Assembly: GCF_002993335.1 (NCBI RefSeq) | Contig: NZ_PVNS01000002.1 | Location: forward strand, 1-64,000 | Length of the DNA stretch: 64,000 bases | Source: Alkalicoccus urumqiensis | Lineage (GTDB): Bacteria; Bacillota; Bacilli; Bacillales; Salisediminibacteriaceae | Direction of reading: 5' to 3' | In this document: positions 1 to 9,061 of the stretch, piece by piece | How positions within the stretch are numbered: the first letter of the stretch is position 1 | How the letters are laid out: every line of letters starts with the position of its first letter | Position numbers and translations under genes: made by a program | Notes under the pieces: generated by a model | Told to the model about the DNA's origin: nothing | Databases searched by the model: none | The model's input: only the letters and a program-made list of their open reading frames with translations

Positions 1-2
1 AT

Positions 3-1121
3 ACGTATCAGCCGGATCCGATCCGCCAGGTGTTCATCCCCAAAGAAGGCGGAGGTAAACGGAAGCTCGGCATTCCAACGAACCGGGACCGTGTGGTCCA
101 GCAGGCGCTGGTACAGGTGTTGACGCCGCACATTGACCCGCACTTCTCCGAACACAGCTATGGATTCCGTCCGGGAAAGAGCGCACACGATGCGATCCAG
201 CAGGCAGCTTCCTATCACGAAGCGGGGTACCGCTACGTGGTGGACATCGACCTGAAACAATACTTTGACACGGTGCATCACGACAAACTGATGCATTTGG
301 TCGAACAGTTTATTCCGGACCGCTCGATCCTTCAGCTGATCCGTCGATTTCTTCGGACGGGCATTCTTCTCGGTGACAGCGTCATGCCGAACGGCATCGG
401 CACGCCGCAGGGCGGCAATCTATCTCCCCTCCTCAGTAATATCTATCTCCACGAGTTGGATAAAGAGCTCGAGCGGCGGGGACACCGCTTCGTCCGCTAT
501 GCCGACGACTGCAATATCTACGTGCAGAGCCGGAAAGCAGGCGAGCGTGTCCTGGAGAGCGTGACGACGTTCCTGGAAAAGGAGCTGCGTCTGACGGTGA
601 ACCGGGAAAAGAGTGCCGTCGGCACACCGACCAAACGGAAATTTCTCGGTTTCTGTCTGCAGGCTCTTCCGAAAGGGAGAACCGGGATCCGTCCGCACCG
701 CCGGGCGAAGCAGCGGCTGAAACAAACGCTGCAGAAACGTCTGTCGCGGAAGCGGCCAGGGAAACTCATGGACATCCTGCGGGAGGTCAACCAAGTGCTC
801 CGGGGATGGATCGCCTACTACGGGATCTCCAGGATGAAAAACTACATCCAGGACCTGGCCCAGTGGGTTCGCCGCCGATTCCGGCAATTGATCTGGAAAC
901 GGTGGAAGAAAGTTAAAACCCGCTACCAGAAGCTGAGGAAGCGCGGTATTCCGACGGACAAAGCCTGGGAATGGGCCAATACCCGAAAGGGTTATTGGCG
1001 TATAGCCAAATCGCACATCCTCCACCGCTCCATCACGAACGAAGCCCTGCACAAGGCAGGGCTCCTCCACATGAACGCGTTCTACACCAAAATGCATGAA
1101 CGATTCCACGAAACTTATTGA
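3..1121 (+). CDS. ltrA: Group II intron reverse transcriptase/maturase (5' partial)
   Basis: Intron-encoded reverse transcriptase and maturase that helps the intron RNA splice and retrohome. The reading frame is open to the left edge, so the N-terminus lies outside the window; GTG at 30 is only an internal codon. Visible are the early RT motif (GKRKLGIPTNRDRVVQQAL), the FRPG segment, the catalytic YADD box (about codon 165 of the visible part) and a C-terminal maturase domain X. No HNH endonuclease domain follows, as expected for class C introns. The stop codon lies directly at the start of intron domain V. The family assignment is secure; activity cannot be judged from a partial copy. Confidence 0.93.
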   Translation, partial: TYQPDPIRQVFIPKEGGGKRKLGIPTNRDRVVQQALVQVLTPHIDPHFSEHSYGFRPGKSAHDAIQQAASYHEAGYRYVVDIDLKQYFDTVHHDKLMHLVEQFIPDRSILQLIRRFLRTGILLGDSVMPNGIGTPQGGNLSPLLSNIYLHELDKELERRGHRFVRYADDCNIYVQSRKAGERVLESVTTFLEKELRLTVNREKSAVGTPTKRKFLGFCLQALPKGRTGIRPHRRAKQRLKQTLQKRLSRKRPGKLMDILREVNQVLRGWIAYYGISRMKNYIQDLAQWVRRRFRQLIWKRWKKVKTRYQKLRKRGIPTDKAWEWANTRKGYWRIAKSHILHRSITNEALHKAGLLHMNAFYTKMHERFHETY

Positions 1122-1192
1122 ACCGCCGTGTACGGATCCGTACGTACGGTGGTGTGAGAGGACGGAGGGGAGAACCCTCCTCCTACTCGATT
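1120..1192 (+). ncRNA. Group II intron domains V and VI, 3' end of the intron
   Basis: Immediately after the maturase stop a hairpin with arms ACCGCCGTGTACG and CGTACGTACGGTGGT (about 1122-1154) fits catalytic domain V. A second GC-rich hairpin (about 1160-1186) fits domain VI. The run ends CTACTCGATT, a 3' end I associate with class C introns; the CGC-type catalytic triad also fits that class. The exact splice boundary near 1191 is inferred. Confidence 0.7.
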
Positions 1193-1208
1193 AGCGCTAT
1201 GGTAGTAA

Positions 1209-1586
1209 TTAGGAATTATTTTCTTCTGTGTCCGCTTCTTCACCGGAATCACTGCTGTCATTTTCAACACCGTCTTCACTATTCTCATCATCTTCTGAAG
1301 ACTCGTTTTCTCCTTCGGTTTCTGCATTTTCTTCGGAATTTTCTTCAGATTCTTCTCCGCTGTTTTCCTCTGATTCTTCGGTATCTTCTTCAGAATCTCC
1401 TTCGGACTCTTCTTCCTGCTGTTCCTGCTGCTCTTCCATCATCTGCTGGGCTTCATCAATCTGCGCCTGGGAAGCCATTGGAACTTCTTTTGAGGTCAGC
1501 GCGTCAATATCAACGGTATCGCCTTTCGCATTTCCGCACCCGGCCAGAAACAGGACAGCGGCGGATAAAATCATATATTTTTTCAT
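1209..1586 (-). CDS. Acidic low-complexity lipoprotein, function unknown
   Basis: A 125-aa predicted lipoprotein. The chosen ATG at 1586 is preceded by a strong GGAGGAGG ribosome site; an in-frame ATG six codons upstream overlaps that site and is less likely. The first 18 residues form a basic-hydrophobic signal ending in lipobox LAGC. The mature protein starts with a short ordinary stretch and then becomes almost entirely Glu, Ser, Asp and Gln, with poly-Gln/Glu and SEE/SEEN repeats, so it should be highly negative and disordered outside the membrane. No domain is recognised. It lies only 17 bp from the intron end, so the intron sits where its transcription terminator would be expected. Acidic surface proteins are common in halophiles and alkaliphiles. 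Confidence 0.75.
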   Translation of the reverse strand: MKKYMILSAAVLFLAGCGNAKGDTVDIDALTSKEVPMASQAQIDEAQQMMEEQQEQQEEESEGDSEEDTEESEENSGEESEENSEENAETEGENESSEDDENSEDGVENDSSDSGEEADTEENNS

Positions 1587-1647
1587 TAAGTAACCTCCTC
1601 CCATTCTCTATCCTACCATACCTTTTTTCCATGGTGGAAAAACCTGT

Positions 1648-1677
1648 TTGACGGGAGAAATAGAGGAGCGGTACGAT
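1648..1677 (+). promoter_or_regulatory. Candidate SigA promoter for yqgN
   Basis: TTGACG (1648-1653) and TACGAT (1672-1677) are separated by 18 bp and lie just ahead of the yqgN start. Only the motif match supports this. Confidence 0.45.
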
Positions 1678-1700
1678 TTAGAGGGAAAGGTGGGGGACAG

Positions 1701-2243
1701 ATGGATAAAGAAGTTTTCCGTGAAATGGCAAAAGAAACCTTAAAAGGGTTTCCTGAAGAGAAAAAACGGATAGAAGAAGAAAAACTCCATAAGCAGTTGA
1801 TTCAATCAAACGAATGGAAAAATGCAGCGGTAATCGGCATGACGATTTCCGTTGGCTGGGAAGTAGAGACCCGGCCGCTTTTTGAATGGGCGTGGAAGGA
1901 AGGAAAACGGACAGCGGCACCGGTGGTGGAGAAAGGTAATCCGCTTCTCCGTTTTTATGAGATAACGTCTTTTGATGACTGCAGGAAAGCAGCTTTCGGT
2001 CTGATCGAACCAGATCCTGATACGCAGCCGCCGGTATCGCTGGATGACTTAGAGCTGCTGGTTGTTCCGGGACTCGCCTATTCTCCCGACGGGTATCGTA
2101 TCGGTTATGGCGGAGGCTATTTTGACCGTGTATTGAAACAGACTTCCGCGCACTCTGTATCACTGGCACTGAGCTGCCAGCAGGTGAAGGCAGTACCGCG
2201 GGAAGTTCATGACGAAAAAGTAGCGGAAGTGCTCTGTCCATGA
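1701..2243 (+). CDS. yqgN: 5-formyltetrahydrofolate cyclo-ligase
   Basis: Converts 5-formyltetrahydrofolate to 5,10-methenyltetrahydrofolate using ATP, salvaging the folate by-product made by serine hydroxymethyltransferase. The 180-aa length is normal for the family. The N-terminal basic helix (KKRIEEEKLHKQL), the substrate segment (VPGLAYSPDGYRIGYGGGYFDR, near residues 133-153) and the GYGGGYFDR phosphate-binding motif are all present. ATG at 1701 follows AAAGGTGGGGG. Its stop overlaps the next start by four bases (ATGA), so the two genes are probably translationally coupled. Confidence 0.95.
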   Translation: MDKEVFREMAKETLKGFPEEKKRIEEEKLHKQLIQSNEWKNAAVIGMTISVGWEVETRPLFEWAWKEGKRTAAPVVEKGNPLLRFYEITSFDDCRKAAFGLIEPDPDTQPPVSLDDLELLVVPGLAYSPDGYRIGYGGGYFDRVLKQTSAHSVSLALSCQQVKAVPREVHDEKVAEVLCP

Positions 2244-3010
2244 CAGCGTGGCTGGTAATTGGTCTTGCTGCTGCAGCGGCCTGGAAACTGCGTACACTTA
2301 CCATTTCGGGTGCACTTTGTGCGTGGGTGACCGGAGGACTGATATGGAGCGGGGGAGGAGCTTCCGGATTTTTTCTGCTCGGCGCTTTTTTTCTATCCTC
2401 TGTTCTTTTAGAGATGCTCTTCAGCAGGGAAAAGAAAGAAAAAAGCGGTGAAACAAGATCCGGCGCTCAGGTGGCTGCAAACGGTGGAGCCGCCGCATGC
2501 TTTTTCGGTCTGGCTCTCCTTCTGCCAGAATGGTCGCAGGTTCTATATACCGGCGCTGCTGCTTCTCTGGCGTTTGCAGCATCTGACACATGGGCTTCCA
2601 CAGCCGGCAGGGCAGTGGGAGGCAGACCGGCATTCATCATCAGCCGCAGTCCTGCGCCTCCCGGAAGATCTGGGGGTGTGACGAAAATCGGGACTGCGTT
2701 CGGTGCAGCCGGAGCTGTTTTCATCGCCGCCTCCGCCTGGATGACCGGTGTGGTCTCTTCGTTTGAATGGGCTCTTTTCACGGCAGGTGCCGGATTTACA
2801 GGCCAGGTTCTGGATGCTGTGTTAGGTGAGCGCTTTCAGCAGTTGTTTAAGCTTGAGGACGGAACATTGACGGAAGAACCACCCCCGGATACAAAATCAA
2901 TACGCGTCAAAGGGTGGCGCGGGTGGTCCAATACGACCGTAAACGCTGTTTCTTCAAGTATTACCGGAATAGCAGCGGCAGCAGTGGTTTTACTAAGTTC
3001 CCTCTGGTAA
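2240..3010 (+). CDS. DUF92 (TMEM19-like) integral membrane protein
   Basis: A 256-aa polytopic membrane protein of the DUF92 family. Hydrophobic segments cover most of the chain. The conserved SDTWAS motif (about residues 113-118) and the GGVTKIGT motif (about 144-151) are diagnostic. Related plant and cyanobacterial proteins have been linked to phytyl-phosphate kinase activity, but no role is established for the Bacillaceae members. The start overlaps the yqgN stop in an ATGA junction, so it is probably co-transcribed with yqgN. Confidence 0.85.
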   Translation: MTAWLVIGLAAAAAWKLRTLTISGALCAWVTGGLIWSGGGASGFFLLGAFFLSSVLLEMLFSREKKEKSGETRSGAQVAANGGAAACFFGLALLLPEWSQVLYTGAAASLAFAASDTWASTAGRAVGGRPAFIISRSPAPPGRSGGVTKIGTAFGAAGAVFIAASAWMTGVVSSFEWALFTAGAGFTGQVLDAVLGERFQQLFKLEDGTLTEEPPPDTKSIRVKGWRGWSNTTVNAVSSSITGIAAAAVVLLSSLW

Positions 3011-3027
3011 CAAGAGCTGGAGTACGT

Positions 3028-4032
<1,005 letters not shown>

Positions 4033-4056
4033 AAGCAGAAGGGTGGTGAGGCCGGA

Positions 4057-5643
4057 ATGGAGCAGTCTCTTGCGGAAGTCCGCTTTCTCGAAATTGTGTA
4101 CCACTTCGTCAAACGCGAGCACTTCCGGCTGATCCACTGGAAGGAAGAGGGAGGAATCGTCTGGCTGGAAGACGAGCGTCCGAAACAGAAACGTCTTCTC
4201 CGGCTGCAGCTCCGAAGCTATGACTGGAACAGGCAGCTGCAGACTGATCTGGGCCGCGCGGAGGAAGCTGCTTCCCGGATGCGTCGGCAGGTTAACATGC
4301 GCCGGGCAGAAGTGATTAATATCGTATTCATGCCTTTCGCTCCTGTCGATGAATATGAAACGGACAGGGCGCTTCCATTTACAGGCGGAAGCAGAGGAAG
4401 CCTGCGGCATATTGGTGTGCCGATGGATGCGCTTCAGGATACATTATTTCCTCTCGCTTCCGAACTTGGACTCAAAGAAATGCCGCCGTACATTGCCCGT
4501 ACGCAGCTGGAATCAGAAGAGGACAGAGAGCAGTTCAGCAGAACATTGACATTTATGATCCGTCGGATGCATAAAGAGGAACTGGAATCGGATCAGCAGC
4601 TTTTCCAGCAGGGAAAGCCCCGGTTGACTTTCGTTCTGCTCGCTGCCATTATCCTCGTTTACATGTATGCGGAATCGATCGGTTCGACGACGTCGACATC
4701 CACGCTGATTGCCCTTGGCGCCAAGTTCGATCCGTTGATCCTGCAGGGAGAATGGTGGCGCTTTTTCAGTGCTGCATTTCTTCATATCGGCGGCTTTCAT
4801 TTATTCATGAACGGCCTTGCCCTGTTTTATCTGGGAACAGCTGTCGAAAGGATGTACGGAACGGGCCGCTTTCTCTATATTTACACTGCAGCGGCATTTT
4901 TCGGCTCCATTGCGAGCTTTACGTTTAACGATAACGTATCGGCCGGTGCAAGTGGTGCGATATTCGGCCTTTTTGGTGCGCTTCTCTTTTTCGGTGTGGT
5001 GCACCGCCGGGTATTTTTCCGAACCTTTGGATTAAATATCATTGTGATTCTTCTCATTAATCTGGCTTTCGGCTTTCTTGTGCCGATGGTGGATAATGGG
5101 GCGCATATGGGCGGCCTTGCAGGCGGCTTTTTAGCCGCTGCCACTGCAGGACTTCCCGGAGCAGCAAAGCGTTCACGGCAGCTGCTGGCTTTTGCCGCTT
5201 CAGCAGCCGGAGCAGTCATTCTCCTTACTGCAGGTTATTCACAGACACCTGAAGGAGAGGCACTGCAGGCAGTCTACTATGAAATGGGACGGGAAGCTCT
5301 GGCAGATGAGAGAGAGGAAGAAGCAGCGGAGTACCTGGAACGTTCGATAACGCTCTCCGATCAGCAGGGGGACGAAGCAGGAGAAATTACAGCAAACGCC
5401 TATTTTCTGCTTTCCTATACGGAAATCCAGGCAGGAAGAGATGCTGAAGCAGCGTCGCTTCTTCAGCAGGCGGTGGAGATTGAAGATAACTTTCATGAAG
5501 CATGGTTTAATCTCGCACTGATCACGTTTGAACAGGGAAACACAGAAGAAGCGGCGGAATATGTACAAAAGGCGCTTAATGAGAGCAGGGAAGAGCCATA
5601 CCTGGAGCTTGAAGAGCGAATAAACGAAGAGCTGGACGGATAA
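4057..5643 (+). CDS. gluP: Rhomboid intramembrane serine protease with TPR tail
   Basis: A 528-aa homologue of B. subtilis GluP (YqgP), a membrane protease that cuts substrates within the bilayer; in B. subtilis it acts in membrane protein quality control and magnesium transporter turnover. An N-terminal cytosolic domain of about 185 residues precedes the rhomboid core. The catalytic Ser is in GASGAIFG (Ser299) and the His in HMGG (His350); the WWR and HLFMN loop motifs are also present. Residues 405-525 form TPR-like helices (for example EAWFNLALITFEQGNTEEA). Its 3' end overlaps a hairpin shared with the converging yueI gene. Confidence 0.95.
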   Translation: MEQSLAEVRFLEIVYHFVKREHFRLIHWKEEGGIVWLEDERPKQKRLLRLQLRSYDWNRQLQTDLGRAEEAASRMRRQVNMRRAEVINIVFMPFAPVDEYETDRALPFTGGSRGSLRHIGVPMDALQDTLFPLASELGLKEMPPYIARTQLESEEDREQFSRTLTFMIRRMHKEELESDQQLFQQGKPRLTFVLLAAIILVYMYAESIGSTTSTSTLIALGAKFDPLILQGEWWRFFSAAFLHIGGFHLFMNGLALFYLGTAVERMYGTGRFLYIYTAAAFFGSIASFTFNDNVSAGASGAIFGLFGALLFFGVVHRRVFFRTFGLNIIVILLINLAFGFLVPMVDNGAHMGGLAGGFLAAATAGLPGAAKRSRQLLAFAASAAGAVILLTAGYSQTPEGEALQAVYYEMGREALADEREEEAAEYLERSITLSDQQGDEAGEITANAYFLLSYTEIQAGRDAEAASLLQQAVEIEDNFHEAWFNLALITFEQGNTEEAAEYVQKALNESREEPYLELEERINEELDG

Positions 5644-5667
5644 TTAATTTTCTCCGCCCAGCTCTTC
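5626..5667. terminator. Bidirectional terminator built from the ends of gluP and yueI
   Basis: Arms GAAGAGCTGGACGGA (5626-5640) and TCCGCCCAGCTCTTC (5653-5667) pair over 15 bp with one G-U. The stop codons of gluP and yueI abut in the loop, so each gene's last codons form one arm of the shared hairpin. The T-tracts are short, so termination strength is inferred. Confidence 0.6.
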
Positions 5668-6045
5668 TTCATAATGGTCGTCACGTACAAAAATATCAGG
5701 GTCCTGATGAACGGCTGTTTCTTCTGCCAAAACAATACCAATAGGGGTTTCATGAAAATCGTTGTGAATTGTAAAAGGCGTGTTTGTTTCGCCTGCTTTT
5801 TTCACGTAATTATTGTAAGCATGATAAGGCAGTGTGCCGTTAATGATTAAGTGGACGCTGGAAGAGCGTTCCATAAGCCGTTCTGCTTCAGGATACATTC
5901 CCTTTTTGTATACCTGGCCATTCGTAAGCGCGAGGCGGATCCGTTCGGCAAATGTGCCGAGAAACAACTGCTTTTCCTGAGGGCGGAGTTCCGGCGTTCC
6001 GTAAATCCCCTGCTGCAGCATCTGATCCAGTTTGTCATTTCCCAT
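5644..6045 (-). CDS. yueI: YueI family protein (DUF1694)
   Basis: A 133-aa soluble protein of the YueI/DUF1694 family; the function is not established. Recognisable family features are the opening pattern LDQMLQQGIYGTPELRPQEKQ, a central FAERIRLALTNGQV helix, and the C-terminal HETPIGIVLA segment. ATG at 6045 is chosen because AAGGAGAG lies 6 bases upstream; the in-frame ATG at 6081 lacks a ribosome site. It converges on gluP with adjacent stop codons. Confidence 0.85.
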   Translation of the reverse strand: MGNDKLDQMLQQGIYGTPELRPQEKQLFLGTFAERIRLALTNGQVYKKGMYPEAERLMERSSSVHLIINGTLPYHAYNNYVKKAGETNTPFTIHNDFHETPIGIVLAEETAVHQDPDIFVRDDHYEEELGGEN

Positions 6046-6167
6046 GGTGAACTCTCCTTTTAATTGTGAATTACTGAGCATAGTCTAATCATACCACAGC
6101 TGCTAAGGTTCGGCAATAATCGATGGGGAATTTCTCCTTCACGGCTGGCGGCAGAATCGATGTCTGG

Positions 6168-6173
6168 TATAAT
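6168..6173 (+). promoter_or_regulatory. Extended -10 promoter for yqgQ-glcK
   Basis: TGGTATAAT places a TATAAT -10 element behind an extended TG motif, about 30 bp upstream of yqgQ. No clear -35 is seen, which is tolerated by extended -10 promoters. Confidence 0.45.
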
Positions 6174-6201
6174 GAAAGCCGGGTAGATCGGAGGCGTTTG
6201 C

Positions 6202-6405
6202 ATGATGAATTATCTGGATGTTCTACATCATCTCCGGGACAGTCAGGCAGTGATCTACACAGGGAATGCGGAAGCAGACTGCGACTTGATTCTCGATGAA
6301 CTGAAAGAGCAGAAAGAAATAGGAATGATCGATGCTGAATTTTATCAGCAGGCATTCCGGGCAGTCATGGTCCGGCGTGCAGAGATAAAAAAGAAATCAA
6401 CATAA
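6202..6405 (+). CDS. yqgQ: YqgQ family protein (DUF910)
   Basis: A 67-aa protein of the YqgQ family, which has a small three-helix fold of unknown function. The YTGNAEADCDLILDELKE segment (residues 18-35) matches the family core. It lies directly upstream of glcK, as in B. subtilis, and probably shares its transcript (the gap to the glcK start is 23 bp). The start at 6202 follows TCGGAGG; the second Met codon at 6205 is an alternative. Confidence 0.88.
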   Translation: MMNYLDVLHHLRDSQAVIYTGNAEADCDLILDELKEQKEIGMIDAEFYQQAFRAVMVRRAEIKKKST

Positions 6406-6428
6406 CGGTGAGTGGAGGAGTTTTGCAG

Positions 6429-7403
6429 ATGAAATCAGTATTAGCAGCAGTGGATGTAGGCGGCACATCGTTGAAAATGGCTTTTGTTACGCACGATGGA
6501 GAAATCGCAGCTAAATGGGAAATTCCGACGAATCAATCGGATAAAGGAGCTCACATCATTTCGGAAGCTGCAGCCTCAATAAAAGAGAAGCAGCGGGAGT
6601 ACAATGTTGATATTGGTGCTGTCGGTGTTGGTGCACCGGGATTTATCGATGTCGAACGGGGATTTATTTATGAAGCAGTAAATGTCGGCTGGAAATCATA
6701 CCCCCTGCGTGAAGAAATGGAATCGCTGCTGGGTCTTCCCGTTGTCGTCGATAATGACGCAAACCTCGCAGCAGGCGGCGAAAAATGGAAAGGAGCCGGG
6801 GGTGGAGCTGATAACCTGCTTGCGGTAACGCTCGGAACCGGCGTCGGCGGAGGCATTATCGCAGGAGGCAGCATCATACACGGACAGAGCGGAATGGCGG
6901 GAGAGATCGGTCACATTACTGCAGTACGTGAAGGCGGTGCCCGGTGTAACTGCGGAAAAAACGGCTGTCTTGAAACCGTTGCTTCTGCTACTGGAATTGC
7001 CCGGATCGGTAGAGAAAAAGCGGCTGCGAATCCATCAAGCAGTATCGGTGGTGCGCTGAAAGCAAAGGGGTCACTGTCTGCAAAGGAAATTATTGATGCT
7101 GCAAAAAATGGAGATCATGCAGCAGAAGAAGCCGTAAATGAAGCTGCTGATCACCTTGGATTTGCACTTGCCAACTTGTGTAATTCCCTGAACCCGGAAA
7201 CGATCGTTATCGGAGGCGGCGTTTCCAAGGCCGGTGATTACCTTGTCGAGAAAATAACAGCCTCCTTTAAAACGTATGCAATTCCTAAAATTGCTGCAGA
7301 AACAACGATCCGTCTTGCTGAACTTGGAAATGACGCGGGGGTCATTGGCGCTGCGTGGCTTGCTGCGAAAGCTTACCGCGGAGAAGGGACGGCAGAGCTG
7401 TGA
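6429..7403 (+). CDS. glcK: Glucokinase, ROK family
   Basis: Phosphorylates glucose to glucose-6-phosphate with ATP. The 324-aa protein has the N-terminal phosphate loop VDVGGTSLK, the catalytic Asp in DNDANLAA, the second phosphate motif VTLGTGVGGGII, and the ROK zinc signature CNCGKNGCLE. ATG at 6429 is preferred because GTGGAGGAG precedes it by 9 bases; upstream GTG 6408 lies ahead of that site. It forms an operon with yqgQ and overlaps the next reading frame by four bases. Confidence 0.96.
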   Translation: MKSVLAAVDVGGTSLKMAFVTHDGEIAAKWEIPTNQSDKGAHIISEAAASIKEKQREYNVDIGAVGVGAPGFIDVERGFIYEAVNVGWKSYPLREEMESLLGLPVVVDNDANLAAGGEKWKGAGGGADNLLAVTLGTGVGGGIIAGGSIIHGQSGMAGEIGHITAVREGGARCNCGKNGCLETVASATGIARIGREKAAANPSSSIGGALKAKGSLSAKEIIDAAKNGDHAAEEAVNEAADHLGFALANLCNSLNPETIVIGGGVSKAGDYLVEKITASFKTYAIPKIAAETTIRLAELGNDAGVIGAAWLAAKAYRGEGTAEL

Positions 7404-7921
7404 GGGGAAACTGGCTTGTCGTCCTGCTGCCGCTGGCCGTCATGGCGGGACTGTTTGCCGCCGGGTATTTTACGCTCGGCGGCGGGGATGGAATGACCAA
7501 TGCGCAGCTGCAGGATAACATGCAGATAGACGTGGCGGACAGTTCAGTTTCCTGGCAGTGGGGTGCTTTTCCGGAAGATGGTGTAGCCGGACCGGATATT
7601 GTTGAGTTTGTCACGAGTGACGAAGTGGATGTCAGCGCTGAGCTGACGCAGGCTGGTGAAGTGATTGCTTCGGAGGACGGCGTCGTTGAGACTGAAGACG
7701 GGACAGCGGTCTGGTTCCAGACGTTTGAAGAAGAGGGACGGACGACCGGTGCTTCAGGAACAGCCTTTTTTGAGGGCAGCGGCGTCGAGTCAGTCCGGTA
7801 TTACCATACGTGGGCAAATATTGACATGGAGCTGATGGAAAGCAGCTCGGTCGAACAGGTATTGTCGGATCGGCTTCCCGGCCAGTACTGGATGGTGGAG
7901 ATGCCTCTGGGTGAACAGTAA
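7400..7921 (+). CDS. Membrane-anchored exported protein, function unknown
   Basis: A 173-aa protein starting at a GTG that overlaps the glcK stop codon. Residues 5-26 form one hydrophobic segment (WLVVLLPLAVMAGLFAAGYF), probably a signal anchor. The rest is acidic, without cysteines, and looks like an extracytoplasmic beta-rich domain (for example GRTTGASGTAFFEG). I recognise no family. It occupies the place where B. subtilis has yqgS-yqgV. Translational coupling to glcK is suggested only by the overlap. Confidence 0.65.
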   Translation: MRGNWLVVLLPLAVMAGLFAAGYFTLGGGDGMTNAQLQDNMQIDVADSSVSWQWGAFPEDGVAGPDIVEFVTSDEVDVSAELTQAGEVIASEDGVVETEDGTAVWFQTFEEEGRTTGASGTAFFEGSGVESVRYYHTWANIDMELMESSSVEQVLSDRLPGQYWMVEMPLGEQ

Positions 7922-7942
7922 AAAGGAATCTGAACAGCAGAA

Positions 7943-7969
7943 AATCCGCATCAGAAACTGATGCGGATT
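7943..7969. terminator. Bidirectional terminator hairpin
   Basis: AATCCGCATCAG and CTGATGCGGATT form a perfect 12-bp stem with a 3-base loop between convergent genes. T-runs are weak on both sides. Confidence 0.6.
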
Positions 7970-7975
7970 CATTCT

Positions 7976-8161
7976 TCAGGCGACTACACCGCCGCCGCCG
8001 GTAAAGATGACAGCGAACAGCGTCCGTACACTGAACCAGCCGAAAACAAGCACAGTGACGAAGGCAAAGCCGGCTCCAAAAAAGTTCTTTCGTTTGACTT
8101 CCTTGACCATGCCGATCAGGGAGAGAATCGTAACAGCGAATGTAATAAGTCCGAGAACCAC
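7976..8161 (-). CDS. yqgW: DUF2759 family small membrane protein
   Basis: A 61-aa protein with two hydrophobic segments (residues 2-18 and 28-55) separated by a basic turn KEVKRKN. Length, pattern and position next to yqgX match B. subtilis YqgW, a DUF2759 protein of unknown function. Translation starts at a GTG (8161) behind AAGGAGGT. Confidence 0.8.
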   Translation of the reverse strand: MVLGLITFAVTILSLIGMVKEVKRKNFFGAGFAFVTVLVFGWFSVRTLFAVIFTGGGGVVA

Positions 8162-8372
8162 AGGATCAGACCTCCTTCTTTCCGAGAGAATAAAATAATG
8201 ATAAAAATAATGGCTATGTAGCAGGTTCAGAGTTTCTGAACGATACTACTCCCTATTCTACTTTGTTTTTGAAAGCTTGTCGAGTAAAACGGACATTTTT
8301 CATGGGGGAGTTGAAATAACCTCTCAGCAGAAAAAGGACTTAATGCTGAACAACCAAGGAGCGTGAATAAGC

Positions 8373-9011
8373 GTGGAATATAGACAAATCCCTTTAGGAC
8401 CTCTTGAAACAAACGGATACCTTCTTGTAGACGGACAGGATGCCGTTATGATTGACCCCGGCGGAAATCCGGAGATTATTCTCGATATTCTGAAGCAGGA
8501 GTCACTGCAGCTGCAGGCGATACTGCTGACACATGCGCATTTTGACCATATCGGCGGCCTGGAAGCCCTGCGCGGGGAGATAAAATGCCCTGTTTACCTT
8601 CATGAGCTGGAAGCAGAGTGGCTCGGAGATCCCGAAAAGAACGGTTCCGGTGTCTTTCCGGGAATCAGCCCTGTGGCATTTTCGCCGGCAGATCAGCTTA
8701 TAAAAAGAGAACAGAAGCTGGAAGTCGGTCCGTTTACATTTGAAGTACTGGAAACCCCCGGCCATTCCCCGGGAAGTGTGACATTTTATCTGCCGAAACT
8801 GGACACAGCATTCAGTGGAGATGTCTTGTTCCGCGGCGGCGTCGGCAGAACGGATTTATATGGAGGAAGTGAGAAGGTGCTGCTTCACAGCATTCATGAG
8901 AAAATGCTGGATCTGCCACCGGAGACGACCATTGCTCCAGGCCACGGGCCGGAAACGACCATAGAAATGGAGATGGAAACCAATCCGTTTATCAACGGAT
9001 TCGGCTGGTAA
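8373..9011 (+). CDS. yqgX: MBL-fold metallohydrolase (glyoxalase II-like)
   Basis: A 212-aa metallo-beta-lactamase-fold hydrolase. The dinuclear metal motif THAHFDHIGG lies near residue 54, followed by further ligands in TPGHSPGSV, SGDVLF and the C-terminal PGHGPET. Such proteins hydrolyse thioesters such as S-lactoylglutathione; in Bacillaceae, where bacillithiol replaces glutathione, YqgX-type enzymes have been linked to bacillithiol-dependent methylglyoxal detoxification. The GTG start follows AAGGAGCG. It converges on yqgY through a strong terminator. Confidence 0.9.
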   Translation: MEYRQIPLGPLETNGYLLVDGQDAVMIDPGGNPEIILDILKQESLQLQAILLTHAHFDHIGGLEALRGEIKCPVYLHELEAEWLGDPEKNGSGVFPGISPVAFSPADQLIKREQKLEVGPFTFEVLETPGHSPGSVTFYLPKLDTAFSGDVLFRGGVGRTDLYGGSEKVLLHSIHEKMLDLPPETTIAPGHGPETTIEMEMETNPFINGFGW

Positions 9012-9025
9012 CTGCGCAATGCAAC

Positions 9026-9061
9026 AAAAAAAGCTTCAGCCCGGCGGCTGAAGCTTTTTTT
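9026..9061. terminator. Bidirectional Rho-independent terminator
   Basis: Arms AAAAAAAGCTTCAGCC and GGCTGAAGCTTTTTTT flank a 4-base loop. A- and T-runs on both sides serve yqgX and the opposing yqgY. Confidence 0.9.

Noticed and set aside
420-1109. Minus-strand frame opposite the maturase
   Set aside because: Shadow of a clear reverse transcriptase; no family resemblance.
1228-1593. Serine-rich plus-strand frame opposite the acidic lipoprotein
   Set aside because: Mirror image of the Glu-rich repeat; no ribosome site. The minus-strand frame has a signal peptide and lipobox.
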